The notes: generated by a model not told the origin, from the sequence alone. A stretch of DNA of 64,000 nucleotides from Gnetum montanum (GCA_015680685.1 MNCI01003605.1:597637-661636); one strand, 5' to 3'. Shown: positions 33,137-45,239, counted from the first letter of the stretch. Numbers and translations are program-made.

Positions 33137-35016
33137 ATGGGCAGAGGTAAGGAGGTGGAAGGGCAGGGGAGGAAGAGTCCTAACTTGACCTTCGTAGAGA
33201 AGAGCGAACCTATGCTGCAGTGGCTGCCCCGACCAAGGATTCTATCATGGCCTGGAACATCACACAGGTAGGCTCTGATCCTGGCTTTGTTAGTTATTTT
33301 TTCCTGTACATGCTTCGTAGCATAGACAGTCTCGTAGGGGTTTTCGGCGTATACGCCAAGCATAAATTCGCAGCGTAGAGACGTCAGCGTATACGCCGAG
33401 CGTAAATTTACAGCGTAGAGATGTCGGCGTATACGCCGAGCGTAAATTTACAGCGTAAGGTCAGGTTAGCGTCGACTGTCCTAGCGTAATCTATTTTCAG
33501 TGCACAGCATAATCACTTTTTCACACTGAAGGCTATACGGTGTAAGAATTTTTCTATGCACGAAGTTCTGTTTTTTCAGCATAAGCTTTTTGTTTCATCA
33601 GCGTAGATGATCTACGGTGTATATGCTGAGGGTTTCTTCGGTGTATACGCTGAGTGTACACAGTTATTCTTTTAAGTATGATGCAGCCTGGACTTGTTTT
33701 TCATGTTTCCGGCATAAACTGTTTGCTCAGTGTATAGCGTAAACTATTTACGCTGGCCACTTCTGTGGCATATACACTGAGGGTTTCTTCAGCGTATACG
33801 CTGAGCATAAGAGGTTTGGGCGTCAGTGTAAACAGTTAATTGTCAGCGTATACGCTGGATCAGTCAGTGTATATGTCGGGCATGAACAGATTTTGACAGC
33901 GTATACGCTAGGTTTAGCAGCGTATACGCTGGGCATAAAAAAATTTTGGCAGCGTCTACGCTAGGTTTTAACAGCGTATACGCCGAGCGTAAATAGTTAG
34001 AAAATTTTTCTAAGTGTCAATCTACGATGTGAACCTTGGTTTCTCGCGTTGTTTTGAAGCATGGCTAATTTTACGTTGGTACTCTGGTTGTTTGTAGGCA
34101 TACCAAGCCTTTTCTCCTTGTGGTTGAGCTTGTCGGGGTACTAACATAGTTTGGCCCCATGGAGGCGAATGAGCCGACCCTGGACCTAACCGTGGAACAC
34201 AACGGGGTTTGGTTCAGAGAAGGTGCGTCTAAATTCTTGTCCTTTATACTGGACAATTTTGAAGTAGTTATCTGGTCACACCTGAATGAATTGGTGGCAC
34301 AGAGCATACTTGAGGTGATGTTGCCAGGAACCGCGGAGGGTGTCGTTGTCTTCATGGAAGACATCGACGAGGGGCAGTTTACGAATGAGGACGGTTCTTC
34401 CCGCGGGCCTAAGTCTACACGCCCGTTAGCGGGCGTGTGGGCTCGATTACCACGAGGGCAAGACTACCTCAATAATACTTTATTTTTAGCCGTGCGTGCA
34501 TACATTATTCCAGAACCCTCTCGGCACAGTGTACCGAGTGGGCAGGCAGGACCGTTCAAGTCTATTGCTTCTTTTCGTCATTTGGCATTTGCCTCAGTTT
34601 TGACATCCACTCGTTTGTAGGCCAAAAGTTAATGTAGACGGAATATGTGTTGAAGATGATGGGCTTGGCTTAACTCGTACCGCTCTAGAGGAATTTATGA
34701 CGAGTCCTACCCTTCGTAAAACTGTATTAGGTCTAATGAAGGGGAATATCATCTATTTTCACCAACGATTCTCTAGAGCGTTGGCGCTGTGCCAAGCCCG
34801 TGGATGGCTGGATAAAGATTGGTCAGACCAGGGGCCAGTTTTCCCTCGTGACTCTGGTCCAGGCAGCACATCCAAGTCTACTACGGGAGGTGAGTGACAA
34901 TGTCTTTTGGATGTGCTAATGTGTTTTAACTGCCGAGGGTTATACTGATACGACAATCTTATATTGCGTTTGCAGTTGATGCACCTCCTGGCAGGGATCC
35001 TATCACAACCGGGTGA
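33137..35016 (+). pseudogene. TatC antisense gene: spliced FCP1/NIF-like pseudo-phosphatase
   Basis: Four exons: 33137-33267, 34098-34541, 34621-34889, 34976-35016. They total 885 nt and hold one frame. Introns begin GTAGGC, GCAGGC and GTGAGT, and end TTTGTAG, TTTGTAG and TTTGCAG. One TAG (34147-34149) interrupts. Exon 1 is basic and ends 'LQWLPRPRILSWPGTS'. Exon 2 has 'KPFLLVVELVGVL' at the place of HAD motif I, 'VWFREGASKFLSFILDNFEV' then 'VIWSH' like FCP1/NIF phosphatases, and 'LNNTLFLAVRAYI' where the family has N-T-L-L-x-D-D. Exon 3 resembles the family's C-terminus. Catalytic Asp residues are absent. It lies opposite to the element between protease and RT. Domain identity is by eye. Confidence 0.6.
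33268..34097. repeat. AGCGTA/AGCGTATACGCT repeats filling intron 1 of the antisense gene
   Basis: More than a dozen palindromes of the AGCGTATACGCT type occur (for example 33791-33802, 33845-33856) between the donor at 33268 and the acceptor at 34097. The same words fill the TatC LTRs and the gag leader. Confidence 0.85.
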
Positions 35017-35149
35017 ACTGAGAAAACACTGTCAATGAAGTTCGGGAAGGTGACTAAAGCTCAAAAATGGTTACGCAACCATGCTTCGCCATCTATTCTT
35101 CGCTGCTTACTGTTTTTTTTTCGTTTACGTCGTTTCGACTAGGCTTTTC

Positions 35150-35990
35150 GAGTCCAACCTCTGAGCCTTGGTCCATGTCCATGTATCATGAAAAAATAGG
35201 TGTAGTCGCTTCCCCGTGTATGATGATTTCATCGCCCTCATAAGGTAGGTGAATTTCTTGATGTATAGGGGAGGAGACCACTTTCAGTTGGGCCAACCAG
35301 GGTCTTCCTAATATTAGGTTGAACCTCGACATTTCGTCAACCACAACGAAGTCGACAGACATGGGAAACTACTCCCTTGCTATGAATTCTAAGGTTATTA
35401 TGCCTTTGACCATCACACGTGACCCACTGAATGATTTTAAACATGTAGTCACAGTCGGTTTGATTGACTCCGTTAGCCCTAGTTGTTCAACGATGGGGTA
35501 TGGTACCACGTTCGTAGCAACTCCATCGTCTACATGGACCCTATGTATCTTGAACTGGTTCATGCATATCGTTATAAACATGGGGGTTGTTGTCACCTCC
35601 CCTGTTTTCTTATCTATTTTAATGTTATCGTTATGGAAGCTTAGTGGTTTGGATGTTGACCCTTGGGGTGAGTACATTACCGCATGAATGGATGGTTCGT
35701 TTGTGGGTAAGTTCTCGCTTACTGAGATCGACGTTAACATGTGTACTAAGGCTTCACGATGTGTTTGGGATGTAAGAATCAAGTCATACAGGCTTAATGA
35801 AGTCTTCTTTTGCTTGAGTGCTTGTGTGACTTGTGTTAAAGCCGTTGCCAAATCTCTACTATTGTGGGCGTTTGTATCAGTGGTGACTAGGTCCATTGGC
35901 GCCAATAGTATTATTTCATGCTGTTTTGATCCATTGTTCTTGCTCGGATCTGTCGTTTCAAATGTAGCATGTTTTTTAGAGGGTTCACCC
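35150..35990 (-). pseudogene. TatC aspartic protease
   Basis: A 178-residue frame (35905-35369) holds a linker with 'ALKQKKTSLSLYDLILTSQ' and 'HREALVHMLTSI', then the protease: 'FKIHRVHVDDGVATNVVPY', where D-D-G stands for the usual D-T/S-G, followed by 'IVEQLGL'. The flap and 'FNLILGRPWLAQ' follow in the next frame to about 35190. The catalytic Asp-x-Gly is kept but the middle residue is unusual. Cleaves gag-pol in an active element. The 3' end faces the antisense gene tail to tail, about 130 bp away. Confidence 0.75.
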
Positions 35991-36329
35991 TCATCGCCTG
36001 CGTTTGGTTGACTGTTGGGTTATGTCATGGGTACGGCGTTAAGTGGAGTGGCTTTAGGGGGCCCTAAAGCTAACCGTTAGTGCTCCTTCTCCAAGCGTTC
36101 ACGTGTAAGCCTATCTGCTAAGCGTTCTCGCGTGTGGTGTGGAGGTGGAGCTAGTCTTGGAGCTTCGGGTTGCCCTAGGATTCGCACCACATATGGAGGC
36201 GGGCGAGGTTCCGGGTGGACAGTCGGATGTGGTTGGACGGAAGACTAGCTGGACACCCTGATGACGTAGGGACTAGGTTTGCCTTGCGTATGTGAGGTGG
36301 AGGCTTGGACTTCTGCTGTTGCAACTACA

Positions 36330-38887
36330 GGCAACACTCAGACTACGAAAGGTGTGGGCCGAGTAGGAGGGGTTAATAAGTTCAGGGTGGTGACAACGGG
36401 AGGTATGCGCACTACGTAAGGTTTTTGTAGAGCGGATGATGGTTGAGGAATGGATGCGGATGGAGTAGGAGGAACATGTACTACAAATAGTTTGTTAAGT
36501 ACCTGTTGTTTATACTCAGGGTAGACGGTGTTGATGTTGGGTGTCTTGGGTTCATCATCAAGGCAGATTGTATTGATGAAGTACGGCGCCTCTTTGGTGT
36601 TCAGAGGGTCTTTATACACCCCCATAGCCTGGTTCTATGGCTGGATCGAGTTGGCCTCATCAAAGGTGATTTGGCCTTCGTCGATCATTCGCTGTATGTC
36701 CTACTTCAGTGTGAAACAGTAATCCGTGCCATGCCCGTTGTGTTGGTGATAATCGTAGAAGCGATCCATTCTAAAACCTTTGGGCACTGGAGGCTCATCT
36801 GGCGTTACTAGGCTTGGGTTCTGAACAAGTTGACAGAACTGATCGTGTCTCTGGATGGCCGTGGGGGACAACTATTTGTGTTTCATTAATCCCGCCTTCA
36901 GTAGTTGATCAAAGAGCTGGAATGGCTTCATAGGCAATGACGTATATTGAGAAGGCTCTTTCCTCTCAAAATTTCTCGTACGATTTTGTGTTGGGTTCTG
37001 CAATGATGATGATTCTGGTGTAGTCACGGGAGTAGGTCTAGTATAGTTAGTAGGGGCTGCTGGTGGTTTGTTTGATTATTGTGTTTCCGCGATTGCCGCT
37101 ATAGTTGCCTTAGCCTTCTCTTTATCCTTTTTACTATGTTAATTTTTGAAGGCTAAGTATGCAGAGTCATGGCTATTTTGAGCCGCCTCTTCTATATTTT
37201 TGATTTGTACAAAGGCTTGGTTAAGACTACGCGCATTAAGATAGTACAATTTAGATGTGAAGAAGTCATTAACGGCCTCCTTTAGAATTGTGAGCAGATA
37301 TGTTTGTGAGATTGGCTCGTGTAGCTCATTGAGAGCGATGCTCCACCTCTGAATGAATTTCTGCACAGGTTCGAGCGACACTTGCTTAACTTGTATAAGG
37401 CTGTCCAATGTCACCTCAGGTTTCAAGTTATATTTGAACCTAGTTATGAACTGATGTAACAACTCTTCCAAAGAGAATATAGAGTTCCTCGGGAAGGCCT
37501 GGTACCAATTGAGTGCTCTCTCGGCAAGGGACATAGGGAACACTCGCAAAATGGCATGGGGCCATGCCTGGAGTAACGCACATTCTAACCTAAATGTTAT
37601 CAAGTGAGCGTTGGGGTCTGTCTCCCCATTATATTTAGTTAGTGTTGGCAAGGATGTGCCTTTGGGCAAGGTTAGAGGCGGGACGGAAGGGCTAATGGGG
37701 TCATCGTGGTAGAAATCCACTACCTTCAGCTCTCTGTTGGTAGCCGTTTTGAGGCGCTTTACCTCGTCAGTAAGCTCTTGCATTAATTTTTTGGCGTCTT
37801 CCCAGTCTTGGGCACTCAGTGACATGGCAACTTGAGGTTGTGGTATATTGTACAGGTTAGAGTGTTGGATGGTAGGTTGAAAGGCTGAAAGCTATGTGGT
37901 TGGTGGCTGTGCTTGTGGGATGTTTATAGTGTGTGGCACCAGGGGCGCCACATTGTAAGCAAGGGGTTGTTGTTGCTACGATTGTAGTTGTACTTGGGGA
38001 ATGTTGGCTGGTGGAATCATATGGGGTGGCACGTGGTGGTGAGAGGGTTGATGTGATGGCATACCCATTGTCGCCCATTGAGCGGTCACGTTTTGTGCAG
38101 GAACCCCCTGTTGGGTTACAGTGGTGGAAGGGGCCTCGTGCATTTGGATGTGGGGGATGTAGTGGGCAGACGTGGATGCTGGTATCACATGTGGCATTCC
38201 TATCACTCGAGGCAAGAAGGTGGCTCCCGTGTTACTATATGGGGGTGGTGCTTGTGAGGATGGGCCTGCTATTGCAGCGGGAAAGATAGCGAGAGGGAGT
38301 GTGCTGAATTATAGGTCAATCAGAGGAGGAACATGAGCAAATCAGGATGTTTCTGGTGGAGACATTTGTGCGTGGGTGAGCCTGAGGGGCTAGAGGGGCA
38401 TGACCTCCCCTGTACCTAGATGAAACATGGGGTTAACATGTGTTTGTGGGCTAAGGATGTGATAGGAGTCTTTGTGTTTGGATTGGGCAGTGAACTCGTC
38501 CTCCTCTTCCGGTTGGAAATCCACTGTAGGCTAATCCAACGACTGACTCCTTTGCAGGAGGAGTCGTGTGATGAGCTCTGAGTACTGTTCTGGCATAGGG
38601 ATTATATTGTACGGGGAAGGGATGAACTCACGTCCCACCCTGTAGAAGAGTTCATACTACCTCTTTCCCTCCATTTCGGCTCGATCTACTGCCAGACCAG
38701 CTTGTATCTTCACACATATGAAGTTATACTGGTCCTAAGTTATAATGTTAGAGGTTGGGTTCCTCCCTTGCAACCTTAGGGACTAGCGGGGCCCCATTGT
38801 GGGTTGTGCCATGAGCTGGTGGATGGCCATGGTGCCCGCGACATCGGTGACTTGAGCGGTTGCGGCAGTGGTGTTTACGGGGTTCAT
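36330..38887 (-). pseudogene. TatC gag
   Basis: ATG at 38887 begins an N-terminal segment that aligns with TatB ('EFIPSP.NI.P' block, near 38600). A Pro/His/Gln-rich linker follows (38290-37860). The retrotransposon gag domain is the 228-residue frame 37825-37139: 'TKYNGETDPNAHLITFRLE', 'WPHAILRVFPMSLAERALNW', 'LLHQFITRFKYNLKPEV', 'FIQRWSIALNELHEPISQ'. The C-terminal knuckle-like 'YDYHQHNGHGTDYCFTLK' (about 36760) leads to a Pro-rich tail (36625-36338). Stops break the N-terminal part and the end. It forms the particle that packages element RNA. Confidence 0.8.
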
Positions 38888-39571
38888 GATGACCTATTGA
38901 GGGTATGCCACGGTGTAAAGGTGCGAAATTAGTGTACTTAGTATAGCGTAAACTTAGGTGGTAACGTGCAGCGTATACGCTTCAACGTCCAGCGTATAGC
39001 GTTAGCGTAGACAGCGTATAGGGATGGAGCGTATAATGTCAGTGTAGACAAGTTTACAGCGTAAGGAGTGTAGCATATATGCTAGACAGCGTATACAGCG
39101 TCAGGGTGTAGCGTAAAATAGGATTACAGTGTATAAAGTGTAGTATAAACTGGAAAGTAGCATAGACAAAGTCTACAGCGTAAGGAGAGCAGCGTATACG
39201 CTATGCAGTGTATATAGTGTCAATGTGCAGCATACAGAGTGGTATAAATGAATAGTAGCGTGAACTAGTTTGCAACGTAAAGAGAATAGCGTAAATAGAA
39301 TTGCAAAGAAAATGTGCAACATGACAAAACCTATGGCGTAAAAACGTGCAGCGTAAACTTTATCAGTTGTGTATGGCGTAAGGAAGATCTACGGCATGAA
39401 GCGTGTAGCGTATGTGTGGCAGCGTAGACATTGGGGTTTCTGTGGATAGAGTCCACGTGTAGTTGACAGCGTAGATGTTGGAAAACTTGCAGAGAGTGAG
39501 TTTTGAATAGGGCAGCGTAAACGCTGATCAGCGTAGACGCTGGGGAGCATGAAGGTAAGGTTTTAGATAGA
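38888..39571 (-). repeat. TatC leader filled with AGCGTA repeats
   Basis: Between primer site and gag the sequence is largely AGCGTA/AGTGTA words, including AGCGTATACGCT at 39191-39202. No credible ORF. Confidence 0.75.
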
Positions 39572-39592
39572 GGCCCTCCTTCTAGCGTCAAT
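39572..39592 (-). promoter_or_regulatory. TatC primer-binding site
   Basis: Minus strand TTGACGCTAGAAGGAGGGCC lies 3-4 nt inside the 5' LTR and shares GCTAGAAGGAGGGCC with the TatB site, whose start is TGG as expected for pairing with a tRNA CCA end. Confidence 0.75.
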
Positions 39593-39595
39593 TTC

Positions 39596-40833
39596 TGTAC
39601 CGTCTGAAATCGTCGGTCTCCAGCTGGAAGGAAACAGAGGCTGTGGATCACAGGACATGCACAGAAGACCCTACCTTTGCCTGAGGGCAAGCTGAAATGA
39701 ACGAAGGTAGAGTACCTTGGGTGGTCCGCACGTGGATCAGACAACGATTTCCCCGAACGTACACCGAAGTGCTATACGTTGGGTTATATGTAAATGGCAT
39801 AACAGGCGTGAATCAATGTGTAAATAGCATAAGCAGCGTAAACAATGTAAACAGAGTGTAGAAATAAACAAGCGTAAACAGAATACGTGCAAGAATTAAT
39901 GCGAACTGTAAACAATTGTAGGAATAAAATGTAACAATGGTATTATAGAATGAAAATACATGTACCGATCAAACGCAGTTGTGAGTGGAACACAAGGTGG
40001 ACGAAAGCCCCAGTGGGTGTAGGGATGATTGCGGCTGGTTCACACTATAAGCACAGCGTAGAGGCTATATGCTCAGTGTATAGGGTTGTCCAGCGTAAAA
40101 GGTTTTTAGCTTTGGTTCTCAGCATCTCTGTTCTCTGGTGTGCTCTGGGAATTTTCCCACCATGTCGATTTCGTAAAAAATTGGGGTTTTATACAGGTTT
40201 TGATGGTAGACTCGGGTTGGGCAACACATGGCGCATTGACCGGGTGCAAGGGCGTAAAATTTACAAGTGTACAATATGTTACATTTGCCGGGCGTATACG
40301 CTGGGCGTATACACTATTTGCAGTGAGCGTAGACTGTGGGCGTATACGCTAGAGATTTTGAGTGTATGCGAACTTGGGCGTAGATGTCATTGACGCTGGC
40401 GTATATGCTGATGGATGCTGGGCGTACATGCTGGGGCATATATGCTGACGTGCTAGGTGTATACGCTGGAACGTATATGCTGCTGTGGTGGGCGTGCATG
40501 CCGGGTGTATACGCTGATGGTTGCTGCCTTGTGCCAAATCTCGCTCTGTAGTGTTGTTTTCGTGTCATCTTTGGAGGTTTCATGTCAGGCGTATGCACCT
40601 GTTGTTCCTGGTGAGCGTCTACGTGGGGCGTGTACACTGGGTGTATATGCTGGGAATGTACACTTAGGCGCGTATCCTGGGCGTATACGTTGGAACTGCA
40701 TACTTAGTGAAAATTAAGCATCTGATCTCCGAAGTGCCATGTTTGACACCTGATGTAGCCATGGTCGTCTGGGGGTCTTAGGGACCTGCTTAGTGTTGGA
40801 CAAGTACTAAGCTCCCATTTTTGTGGTGTTTCA
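39596..40833 (-). repeat. TatC 5' LTR (1238 bp)
   Basis: TGTACCG...GTGTTTCA, aligned with 26313-27518. Minus TATA box (TGTATAAAAC) at 40185-40194. AGCGTA-type palindromes lie in U3 (about 40290-40690). Followed by TSD ATGGG at 40834-40838. Confidence 0.9.
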
Positions 40834-40838
40834 ATGGG

Positions 40839-40932
40839 GACATGCCGGGAACCTAGTTTAAGGTCCTAGTAGACCATGATGTGCTGGTTTAAGATCTCAT
40901 TAGACAGTGATGTGCTAGTTTAAGGTCCTAGC
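40839..40932 (-). repeat. TatE fragment between two nested elements (hairpin array)
   Basis: Only 94 bp of TatE separate the TatC and TatB insertions. They hold GTTTAAGGTCCTAGTAGACC-type units. CTAGC at 40928-40932 is the left TSD of TatB. Confidence 0.85.
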
Positions 40933-42152
40933 TGAAACACCGTGAAATTTCAAGACCTTAGTGGTTCAGCAAAATCCCGAGGCTCAGGCAAGGATCTGCA
41001 ACATGTCGCACATCTCAACAAGTTTTCTTTTTTTAGCTAAGGGCCTATTATGCTACATTATGCAGCATAGCATAATAGACTCTAGAAATACTAAATAGAA
41101 ACAAGGAATGCACAGTGACAACACTTCAATTTTGCAGGTTCACTATGTTATGCCGAGTTACGCTATGCTGCGTAATGTGTCATAATGCAACATAATGCAA
41201 GCAGATAATTGAGATAGAAATATTCAAGCATTGGTAGTTCTTATGCCATGATACGCTCCCTAGCATATTATAGCGTAACTACGAGAAAATTTGTTACCAA
41301 AGCTCCAACAAGGGTAGATTACGACACACTATGCTCCAGAGCGTAAAACAATGTGATGCCACGAGCTTCAAACACAAACACATCAGGTCAACAGAATTTT
41401 GTAGGTTCAGGACATGCATCATCTAAACGACATTTTTCTCCTAACCCTAACCTTATAAATACTCCAGCTGACAACAATCAAAGGGGTTGGCAAAATTTTT
41501 CTCGGTTGGCAAAAAATTTTCTCCGGGAGCAATTTTCTTTCGTTGGAAATTATTGACAATTTTTAGGGAAGACTGGCGAGAGAACAATAGAGGATCAATA
41601 ATCGAAAGAACGTCGAAGGCAATCGACAAGAGCTTTTGATCCGAGACTTCTAGTTAGCGGACATTCTGCTTTAGGTCTAACTCCCTTGTGCCCAGATTGG
41701 CTAGAACAAGGTAGATCGGCCTTTACTTGTTTCATCTTTGAATAGCTTTCTTGTTCTTAGCATGTGCTTCGTCTAAACTGAAGTCTTCCTGTAATCATTG
41801 TATCCAACATATTTTGTTTATAAGCTAAATCCTAGATCTTGGAATTGCACATTCTCTAAATCCAATTTATTGCATCCTATCTACATAGATTCTGTAATTG
41901 CTTCGAATCATTTATACCATTCTCGTTGCCTTTGAGATTATCGAGATCATATCTCCTCATCGAAATTGTCATCTTGTAATCCAGTTATTACAAAATTTAC
42001 TAATTAAGTAAGTTCCTATCTGATCGACAAGACCATTCAAGGCACCTCGGATTCATTTTCTCTAGCACGGCCCTCGCACGGATCCAGGGTTGGAACTGTG
42101 TACATGGAACTTCGTTCAGTATTTCCAGCAACCGACATTTTTGGTAGTTACA
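40933..42152 (+). repeat. TatB 5' LTR (1220 bp)
   Basis: TGAAACACCGTG...GTAGTTACA. Plus-strand TATA box (TATAAATA, 41454-41461) and a repeat-rich U3 with GCATAGCATAAT-type words. The 3' LTR matches except for a ~660-bp deletion. Confidence 0.9.
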
Positions 42153-42158
42153 TTTTTC

Positions 42159-42177
42159 TGGTGCTAGAAGGAGGGCC
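42159..42177 (+). promoter_or_regulatory. TatB primer-binding site
   Basis: TGGTGCTAGAAGGAGGGCC begins 6 nt after the LTR end. The initial TGG would pair with the tRNA 3' CCA, and GCTAGAAGGAGGGCC is shared with TatC. Confidence 0.8.
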
Positions 42178-42421
42178 TGAACCTCCGATCATAATTTTAT
42201 AGGTACTCCTGTAAGCTTTCTGTACCCATTGTCGATCAATGTAAATGTAATACCTCTATGGTTGTTTACGAGATTTTGTGGTGTAGATCAGTTGCTTTGA
42301 TGATTCCTTTGGAATCCTGCAGGGTATAAGCCCCATTTTCACCTTACTTTGCCTCTGCCTTTGTGATCCTTGCCCTTGCGATCTTTATCCTTATCATCAT
42401 TACTCTTGAACCGTGTAGAGA

Positions 42422-44720
42422 ATGGCTGCATCAACCACCGTTGTTGACACTACTAACCTCAAGAATCCTTAGACTCTGCAAGTTACGCCTCCTGTGGTCG
42501 AGTTGCCAGCCACTCTAGTGTAACCATGTTAATCCCTCAGGCTCAAAAAAAAGAGCCCGAGGGACATGCTCACCGCAGGGAACATTACAATTTCTTGTGT
42601 GCTAAACTTGCAGCAAATCTACCCATGTATCCACAAGAACTAGAAGAGAAAAAAGAGTACGAGTTCATATACTACAATGGAAAAGAATTTATTCCTTCAC
42701 CTAACACCATTGTACCCCTAACAGACCAACAACAATGGATTTTAGATCAAATTCTGATGGCCAAAGCATCGACGGAACAACAAGAGGAGTTGTTTCATGA
42801 TGAAGTGCTTCATGATGGGTAGGATGATCTAGATTCCCACTCCAAAGGAAGCAATCACACTAATTTGGTTGTGGCCCATCCATCTAACACGTGATATAAA
42901 TCCATTTTTCATGGTCGCCATGCCCTTGACATTATCTAATGGTAATCGAGTCCCGCACTTACCCCAGCTACATTTTTTCTCTCTGACTACCCTCCTGGGT
43001 GGTGCCCTGTCACAAATCATTCCTCAATAGCTGCAGTTAGCTAATCCATCTCATCGTACACCTATGCCCATGTTACCATATGTACACGTAATACCTACTT
43101 CGCAATTACATACAACACCTACATTCATCTCGACTCACACGATAGGACTCACCACTACAGCATGGTGGGTTCCAAACATGTCCCTTGTTACGCATCCTAC
43201 GCAGATGTCCCATCTCACTCATTACCAAAACCAGGTCCCACAGGCACTAAACTCTTCTACAGGGTCATTGTCTATACCCCCAGCCACAAAAATAGTGTAT
43301 CCCATGGCGTAGTCGATGATGGTCATCCCATTTGCGCCACCTACTGGGTGGTGGATGCTACAAGAGGCACTACTTGCAGGGACAATTCCGATAACATTGC
43401 ATATTGGCCAAGATGCCATCCCTATTCTACCACTCGGCATGGCTCCTCCCGCCATTCCACAAATGACCTCTTCATCTACAGGTCTGGATCAAGCCTTCTA
43501 GCTTATTCATACCCTTACTGAGGAAGTTAAATGTCTTAAGGCTACCAGATCTGACACAATACAGGTCATGGATTTTTACCATGACGATCCTATTAGTCTG
43601 ACAGTTCCTACTTTTTCATTACCTCCTGGGATGCCACTCCCCCATTTTATGAAATATTATGGGGAAGGCGATCCCAACATCCATCTAGTCACTTTCAGGT
43701 TAGAGTCGTTGTTATTGCAACAATGGCCACATACCATCATCCGTGTCTTTGCTATGTCCCTAATAGGTAAAGCTTTAGACTAGTATCTAGCACTCCCACG
43801 TTCTTCCATCTCAACTTTGAAAGAGCTAATAACTCAATTCATAACTCATTTCAAGTATAACTTGAAACCAGAGGTCATGCTAGATTAGCTCATGGGAGTC
43901 AAGTAAGACCCACTTGAGTCAGTTCAAAATTTTATACGGCGGTGGAGCGCCACCTTGAACGAAATTCATGAACCCATTACGAAGGCCCATCTATTGGCAA
44001 TCTTCAAGGGTGCAATTAACGACTTTATCAAGTCTAAGTTATATTACCTTGCTCCCCACTCCCTCAGCCAAGACTCCGCTCAAACTAAGAGCATCCAAGA
44101 TGCGGTAGAGGCTAGCAAAGACCCAATGTATGTGGCCTACAAAAATGTCCATAGCAAGGGTAAAGACAAAGGTAAAGCTACGACAACGATAGTAGCAGCT
44201 GTTGCTGAGGGGGGCAAGAAGGAAAAAACAACAAGAAAGTATCTACGGAGCTTGCTAAGCTCACAACCAGCTCAAATAGCACCGATCAAGAAATTCCATT
44301 CACCCTTGAAGCACCTTGACAACCTAAGCCTAATTTTGAGAATAAAGACCATTTAAAATATGCAGCTCTACCTGTAAAGCCTTCAAAACTTCTGAAGCAA
44401 TTGCTAGGAACTAGCCATATTCAACATAAGAAGGCATCCAAGGAGGGTTTGATATGCCATAGACGGCATTGTGAGTTGCTCAAGAATCCCTCCTTGGCCT
44501 TGCCAAATGAACCACCAGTTCCCAAAAACTTTAGGCTGGACCATTTCTGTGACTATCACCAGCTATGTGGTCATGACATGGATTGATGCTAGGCATTGAA
44601 AGATGACATTGAATGCATGATCGATCAAGGTAAACTAATCTTAGACAACGGTAGTTCGATCTGTCCAGAGAATCAATCCATGCATGTGTACTAAGACCTG
44701 CTAAACAAAAATAACGCAGG
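42422..44720 (+). pseudogene. TatB gag
   Basis: ATG at 42422 starts an Ala/Thr-rich segment. After a shift, the frame 42526-42822 gives 'HYNFLCAKLAANLPMYPQ' and 'EFIPSPNTIVPL', matching TatC. A Pro/Thr-rich linker follows (43064-43500). The gag domain runs 43560-44150: 'MKYYGEGDPNIHLVTFRLE', 'WPHTIIRVFAMSLIGKALD', 'QFITHFKYNLKPEV', 'FIRRWSATLNEIHEPITK'. A Lys-rich stretch (44150-44260) and a knuckle-like 'FCDYHQLCGHDMD' (44540-44586) follow. At least five in-frame stops. Same layout as TatC gag. Confidence 0.8.
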
Positions 44721-45239
44721 GTACACTATCAATGTAGTGGGTATGGAAGGTGATGGCCAAGCATAGCCAGAACAACCTTCTGTGCTGCATCTACTTCCTT
44801 GCCTGTCTTAGACGACAAGCCCCTCAACATTGACGGGCATGGTTCAACGACAAACCTTCATTCTCCAGGTTCCTTCTCCTACCGTCATCTCCTAGCCCAC
44901 TATCAGTAAAGCCACGGCCCAACCCACACCCACACCTAAATTGTCATCAGGGTGCCAAAGTCTTCAATTGCTCCTACTATGCAAGGGTAACCCTCTAAGT
45001 CAACACCCCAATTACAACCTAATAGGAAAGAAGAAAGGCATATGATAGTTGATATAGCCAAGGACCGCCTTACGCTGGGATTTCCCAAGCCTAAGCCCCT
45101 CACATCGGTGCCCTTGGCCCCACCCTTAAAAAAAGACGATGCTACACAAATGCAACCATATCCTCCCAACCCAAGAAAATGCAGCCCTAAACCAGAAACC
45201 ATTCCTCCTTGAGAGATTCGTCTCCTGGGACAAAGGGAA

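Larger units (their letters stand above)
26313..40833 (-). mobile_element. TatC: complete Tat-lineage element, 14.5 kb
   Basis: Bounded by LTRs 26313-27518 and 39596-40833 and TSDs ATGGG. Reading on the minus strand: 5' LTR, primer site, repeat-filled leader, gag, protease, an antisense gene, hairpin array, RT, RNase H, archaeal-type RNase H, integrase, hairpin array, mini-intron, polypurine hairpin, 3' LTR. It is the best-preserved element here: RT keeps YVDD and integrase keeps D-D-E. In the first ~215 aligned LTR positions I count about 22 differences by hand. Frameshifts still block autonomous movement. Confidence 0.9.

Noticed and set aside
33137-35016. Interpretation as an ordinary host gene that TatC inserted around
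   Set aside because: The gene is inside TatC's LTRs and TSDs, and homologous copies occupy the same slot in TatB and TatE.
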